A program made the translations under genes and the position numbers. From contig NZ_FNVV01000013.1 in the NCBI RefSeq assembly GCF_900108345.1, positions 842,944 to 906,943 on the forward strand: a DNA stretch of 64,000 nucleotides, written 5' to 3'. Under the pieces are notes generated by a model. The model had not been told where the DNA came from. It saw nothing but the letters and a program-made list of their open reading frames with translations, and made no database searches. This stretch comes from Bacteroides ndongoniae. Its GTDB lineage: Bacteria; Bacteroidota; Bacteroidia; Bacteroidales; Bacteroidaceae. The first letter of the stretch is position 1, and every line of letters starts with the position of its first letter. This document shows, piece after piece, positions 61,475 to 64,000 of the stretch.

Positions 61475-61960
61475 TCAGAAGTGATAATCAATGACGCCTC
61501 CGACATAGAGCAAAGTGCCGGGTTCAAGAGAGCTGACAAACAGCATGAACTCAAAGGATGGCTCGGCAAATGACTGGCATCCGTCTCCATTCAGATAAAA
61601 ATGATAGCCGGTATCCAGCGGATTATCTATTGCCTGCTTGAGGTAATATGTAGAACTCCACTCAAACATATTTTCGACAGTAATGGCGTCCGCTTTCTTC
61701 CGGATTTCTGCAACATACTTCTCTTTCCATTGTTCCATGCCATCACCTGTATAACGTATCGTGTCTTCCGATACAAGTTCGAACATTCCTTTCGGCAGGA
61801 TGGAATTGACTAAATTGGTTATCTCTTCCTTGCGCTCTTCATCGCTGATGTCGGCACAATAATCGTAAAAACTGTTGTCGCCCTGATTGAGGGTGTCTTC
61901 GTTCAGATAGTTTTCCTTGTCTATCTGCGTTGTTGAAATTTGAAAAACTCTGCTGTGCAT
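61475..61960 (-). CDS. Hypothetical acidic protein, 161 residues
   Basis: A soluble acidic protein with repeated helix and strand pattern (FYDYCADISDEERKEEITNL, GMEQWKEKYVAEIRKKADAI, LDTGYHFYLNGDGCQSFAE). Family not recognised. Directly preceded by leader module L7. In the accessory region it resembles other minus-strand single genes with their own leaders. Confidence 0.5.
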   Translation of the reverse strand: MHSRVFQISTTQIDKENYLNEDTLNQGDNSFYDYCADISDEERKEEITNLVNSILPKGMFELVSEDTIRYTGDGMEQWKEKYVAEIRKKADAITVENMFEWSSTYYLKQAIDNPLDTGYHFYLNGDGCQSFAEPSFEFMLFVSSLEPGTLLYVGGVIDYHF

Positions 61961-61990
61961 AATTCTGAATTTTAAGTTGTTGTTTTTATT

Positions 61991-62240
61991 TCCCTTTTCT
62001 TGAAGCCTTTCGGCCTTCTTGTCAGGGAATGATTTTTATGCAGGACAGACAGCGAGCATAGGACGAACAAGACAAGTAAACAGTGGACAGGATAAAGCGG
62101 AATACCCAAATCTATGATTTGCGGAAGGCTGCCGTGAATATCCGGGAACCGTTAGCATAGCGGTACTTGGCGACCGTCCGTCGCTGTACCTTCGCATATA
62201 AAATCTCTCCGACAAGAAAGTGCCGGCAGGTAGGAAATCA
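61991..62240 (-). promoter_or_regulatory. Leader module L7 (long form, near-duplicate of L8)
   Basis: The basal hairpin GAAGCC/GGCCTTC (62002-62018) is closed by CCC (61992-61994)/GGG (62025-62027). A second small hairpin has AAATC/GATTT arms near 62109. The plus-strand box TACCTTCG is at 62187-62194, with TTG 17 bp upstream. From about 62011 to 62225 the sequence is over 90 percent identical by eye to 63028-63240. The rest of 62241-62336 holds no gene. Confidence 0.6.
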
Positions 62241-62336
62241 TATATTTCTTACAAGAGGAATAATCTGGCCGAATATAAAGGGTATGCACCTCCAGCGCAG
62301 TTTTGTAAAACAGGCGGTCTATAAAAGTATAGAAAA

Positions 62337-62364
62337 GACTCCCGAACAAATAATGCTCGGGAAT
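62337..62364 (-). terminator. Terminator after the DUF1281-like gene
   Basis: CCCGA (62341-62345)/TCGGG (62357-62361), extended by one or two pairs, followed on the minus strand by GTCTTTTC. It is 23 bp downstream of the stop at 62387. Confidence 0.6.
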
Positions 62365-62386
62365 CATTTGCTGATGTCGGATTGAA

Positions 62387-62968
62387 TTAGTTTACTATTT
62401 GAAATTCATGCAGGTAGCAGAAGGCATCTTCGCTCTTGCTTTGCCAGCGTTCGTCAAGTGCCTTGACATCCTCTGCTGACTTTATCGGCTCTCCGCATTT
62501 TTCTTCAAGCCAAGCGAACGCATCTTCTTGGGTCTCGAAATATTCACTGAGATACTCTTCCTCTGGGGAACATGCGTCCAAGAAGAACCTGTCACTGAAA
62601 TATGTACCAAATTCATCGTTTGTTTCATATACTTCCATGCCTGGCTCTTCCGCCTGAAAGTAATAGCGAAGATTGGGGAACGCTTCCCTCACAAGGTCAA
62701 ATGTCTCACTGCATGGGGCCCACGCTGTTTCTGTTGAAAACTTCAATACATCACCGTCCATTTCAAGTCCGTTCCAAGAGCCACGGCAACGTACATCGTT
62801 CCAATCCTTACCCAAAGCATCCACGAGACATCCCAGCCAAGTAGTCCCAAATCCGTTTTCTACTGAAGGTGTCTTACGTTCTTCCAGTCCTTTCATCAAC
62901 TCATACAGTTGCTTCACTTCTTTTGCGTCGCCATCTATCACATACGCAGTACTGCACCAATTCGGCAT
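62387..62968 (-). CDS. DUF1281/Api92-like ferredoxin-fold protein
   Basis: A 193-residue soluble protein. The N-terminus MPNWCSTAYVIDGDAKEVKQ is characteristic of the DUF1281/YubB (Api92) ferredoxin-like fold found on plasmids. SFDLVREAFPNLRYYFQAEE-like and EVYETNDEFGTYFSDRF segments follow. It carries a Trp/Cys-rich middle (DWNDVRCRGSWNGLEM). Function unknown; plasmid YubB relatives are often near anti-restriction genes. Preceded by leader module L8. Confidence 0.65.
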   Translation of the reverse strand: MPNWCSTAYVIDGDAKEVKQLYELMKGLEERKTPSVENGFGTTWLGCLVDALGKDWNDVRCRGSWNGLEMDGDVLKFSTETAWAPCSETFDLVREAFPNLRYYFQAEEPGMEVYETNDEFGTYFSDRFFLDACSPEEEYLSEYFETQEDAFAWLEEKCGEPIKSAEDVKALDERWQSKSEDAFCYLHEFQIVN

Positions 62969-63007
62969 AATCGTAATAATTTAATTGTTGAACATTGTTT
63001 TTGTTAT

Positions 63008-63240
63008 CCCTCTTATCGAAGCTCTTCCGGCTTCTTGTCGGGGAATGATTTTTATGCAGGACAGACAGCGAGCATAGGACGAACAAGACAAGTAAACAGT
63101 GACGGGATAAAGCGGAATACCCAAATCTTCGATTTGTGGAAGGCTGCCGTGAAGATCCGGGAGCCGTTAGCACAGCGGTACTTGGCGACCGTCCGTCGCT
63201 GTACCTTTGCATATGAAATCTCTCCGGCAAGGAAAGCCGG
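63008..63240 (-). promoter_or_regulatory. Leader module L8 (long form, near-duplicate of L7)
   Basis: The basal hairpin GAAGC (63018-63022)/GCTTC (63030-63034) is closed by CCC (63008-63010)/GGGG (63040-63043). Plus-strand TACCTTTG at 63202-63209 has TTG 17 bp upstream. It lies upstream of the gene at 62968. Differences from L7 in the basal stem keep pairing. Confidence 0.6.
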
Positions 63241-63316
63241 TGATGAGAGAGAATATCAATTTATTGAATATAGAAATGGGTATAAAAATGGCATTATCAT
63301 GCTATTCATGATATAA

Positions 63317-63360
63317 CAGAACGCGTTCTGACAAAAGAATGATATATTTCAATATCTTTG
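63317..63360 (+). promoter_or_regulatory. Promoter and palindromic operator of the histone-like gene
   Basis: CAGAACGCGTTCTG (63317-63330) is a perfect 14-bp palindrome. Beyond it, TATCTTTG at 63353-63360 is an exact -7 box, 33 bp before the ATG at 63394. The palindrome occupies the -33 region, where no TTTG is seen, so a regulator bound there probably activates or blocks the gene. Confidence 0.6.
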
Positions 63361-63393
63361 CCAACGTATTGTATTATATAAATGTATTGTAAT

Positions 63394-63567
63394 ATGGAAA
63401 ATTCATTTGCTCAGATCAGCGAATTGTTCGCTCAGTTTTCAGAGAATGCCAAACTTCAGATTGAAAAAGGCAATAAGGCAGCAGGAATGCGTGCCCGTAA
63501 AGCGTCACTTGAACTTGAAAAGCTTCTGAAACAGTTCAGAAAAGAATCACTGGAAGCCTCCAAATGA
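63394..63567 (+). CDS. Histone H1-like (Hc1-type) small protein
   Basis: A 57-residue protein. It resembles the Bacteroidetes histone H1/Hc1-like group: SFAQISELFAQFSENAKLQI followed by EKGNKAAGMRARKASLELEK and LLKQFRKESLEASK. Lys/Ala-rich helices of this kind bind DNA non-specifically. The M at 63394 matches the family start better than the in-frame ATG at 63382. On a mobile element it could reduce host fitness cost, as plasmid H-NS-like stealth proteins do; that is inference. Confidence 0.75.
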   Translation: MENSFAQISELFAQFSENAKLQIEKGNKAAGMRARKASLELEKLLKQFRKESLEASK

Positions 63568-63602
63568 TTTCTTTCGGAATACGTACTACCAGGTATCAAG
63601 TA

Positions 63603-63636
63603 AAAAGCCTCTGCGCTTCACAGCGGAGAGGCTTTT
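63603..63636. terminator. Bidirectional terminator
   Basis: AAAAGCCTCTGCGC paired with GCGGAGAGGCTTTT (one mismatch) gives a strong stem with T runs on both strands. It separates the convergent histone-like and OmpA-like genes. Confidence 0.8.
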
Positions 63637-63659
63637 GGTTAATAATAGATTCTCTATGG

Positions 63660-64000
63660 CTAAAACAGTTCAACTTTCGTGTGTCTGTTGGCTTCGGTCG
63701 GCTGATGGTCGGCAATTCCACCTCTGCTGATTTTTGTGATCCTTTCTGCAGGAATGCCGCGCTGTTTCAGTTCCGAAACGATAAAGTCCGCTCTTGACTG
63801 GCTCAATGAATCATTGATGCCGGATGTCCCTGTAGAACTGTCCGCAGCCCCGGTAACTCTTACATGCAAGTCATATTTCTTTGCGACCCTTGCCAATTCA
63901 TCCAGATTGAGTTTCTGTGAAACATCTGTCAGGCGGGCCGTGTTAAGAGTGAAAAAGAAATATACAGGAGCTCCGATACAGCTATCCGAGACATGATTCA
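63660..64000 (-). CDS. OmpA-family protein, C-terminal part (runs off the window)
   Basis: The frame is open from the right edge; 113 residues are visible. They form an OmpA-like peptidoglycan-binding domain: VYFFFTLNTARLTDVSQKLN, then ARVAKKYDLHVRVTGAADSS, LSQSRADFIVSELKQRGIPA, ERITKISRGG and ANRHTKVELF. The usual NxxLSxxRA element is NDSLSQSRAD. Position 63896 is a TTG inside the domain and not a true start. Without the missing part one cannot say whether it is a porin-type OmpA or a plasmid-borne lipoprotein. Confidence 0.8.
   Translation of the reverse strand, partial: NHVSDSCIGAPVYFFFTLNTARLTDVSQKLNLDELARVAKKYDLHVRVTGAADSSTGTSGINDSLSQSRADFIVSELKQRGIPAERITKISRGGIADHQPTEANRHTKVELF

Noticed and set aside
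62167..62385. Small plus-strand frame in leader L7 (and its twin within 62909-63316)
   Set aside because: It begins at the promoter box of the leader and shares MATVRRCTFAY-type residues only because the DNA is duplicated; there is no coding signal beyond the repeat.
1..64000. tRNA, rRNA or an att site in a tRNA gene
   Set aside because: No cloverleaf-like segment with CCA end or conserved rRNA block was noticed by reading; a formal tRNA scan was not possible.

Overview
The window looks like part of a Bacteroidales (gut Bacteroides/Parabacteroides-type) conjugative element, either an integrative conjugative element or a large conjugative plasmid. The evidence is a CTnDOT-like tra cluster (TraJ, TraK, TraM, TraN, TraO types), a VirD4-type coupling ATPase, tetQ followed by a broken rteA, an IS4351-ermF pair, and promoters of the Bacteroides form (TTTG, 19-22 bp, TAnnTTTG). 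No intact relaxase, integrase, replication initiator, rRNA or tRNA was seen, so the window is an internal slice and the question of plasmid versus ICE stays open.

Layout. 1-10.5 kb: plus-strand transfer operon (VirB5/TraI-like secreted proteins, TraJ-TraO, an orphan DNA methyltransferase, a lipoprotein). 10.6-12.3 kb: an AbiE-type toxin-antitoxin pair on the minus strand, sitting inside the transfer region. 12.4-15.9 kb: coupling protein, lysozyme-like protein and small envelope proteins. 16-20.3 kb: minus-strand accessory genes, RadC-type JAB protein and a large ParB. 20.6-27.4 kb: a resistance and cargo block (IS4-family element, tetQ, truncated rteA, an acetyltransferase operon with a chloramphenicol-acetyltransferase-like gene). 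27.4-29.1 kb: ribbon-helix-helix protein, ParA, a repeat-rich operator or centromere-like region, ssb. 29.9-35 kb: IS4351, ermF, an attC-like inverted repeat, a relaxase relic and a retropepsin-like gene. 35-43.3 kb: a 1661-residue methylase-helicase, hypotheticals, a phosphoribosyltransferase-domain protein and an M23 peptidase. 43.5-59.3 kb: a long plus-strand operon (DUF4099, TOPRIM primase-like, PH-domain, VirB5-like secreted proteins, M23 and glucosaminidase proteins, ArdC-type anti-restriction proteins, an OB-fold SSB-like protein). 59.3-61.1 kb: AT-rich cargo (methyltransferase, DUF2867-like) bracketed by a repeated terminator. 61-64 kb: small minus-strand genes, a histone H1-like gene and the C-terminal end of an OmpA-family gene.

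How the genes fit together. The left and central operons supply the mating channel, cell-wall hydrolysis and DNA processing. ParA/RHH/ParB, AbiE and three sorts of anti-restriction candidate (methyltransferase, methylase-helicase, ArdC proteins) would keep the element in its host and protect incoming DNA. The resistance genes are later insertions with lower GC.

The most unusual signal is a family of about nine intergenic leader modules placed directly upstream of unrelated minus-strand genes. Each has one or two stem-loops whose arms change while pairing is kept, and most have a TAnnTTYG promoter-like box pointing the opposite way. A second is a set of four 12-bp TAGTAnnTACTA palindromes at parA, plus seven TACT boxes at exact 8-bp spacing 33 kb away. 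Both are described as sequence observations; function is inferred.
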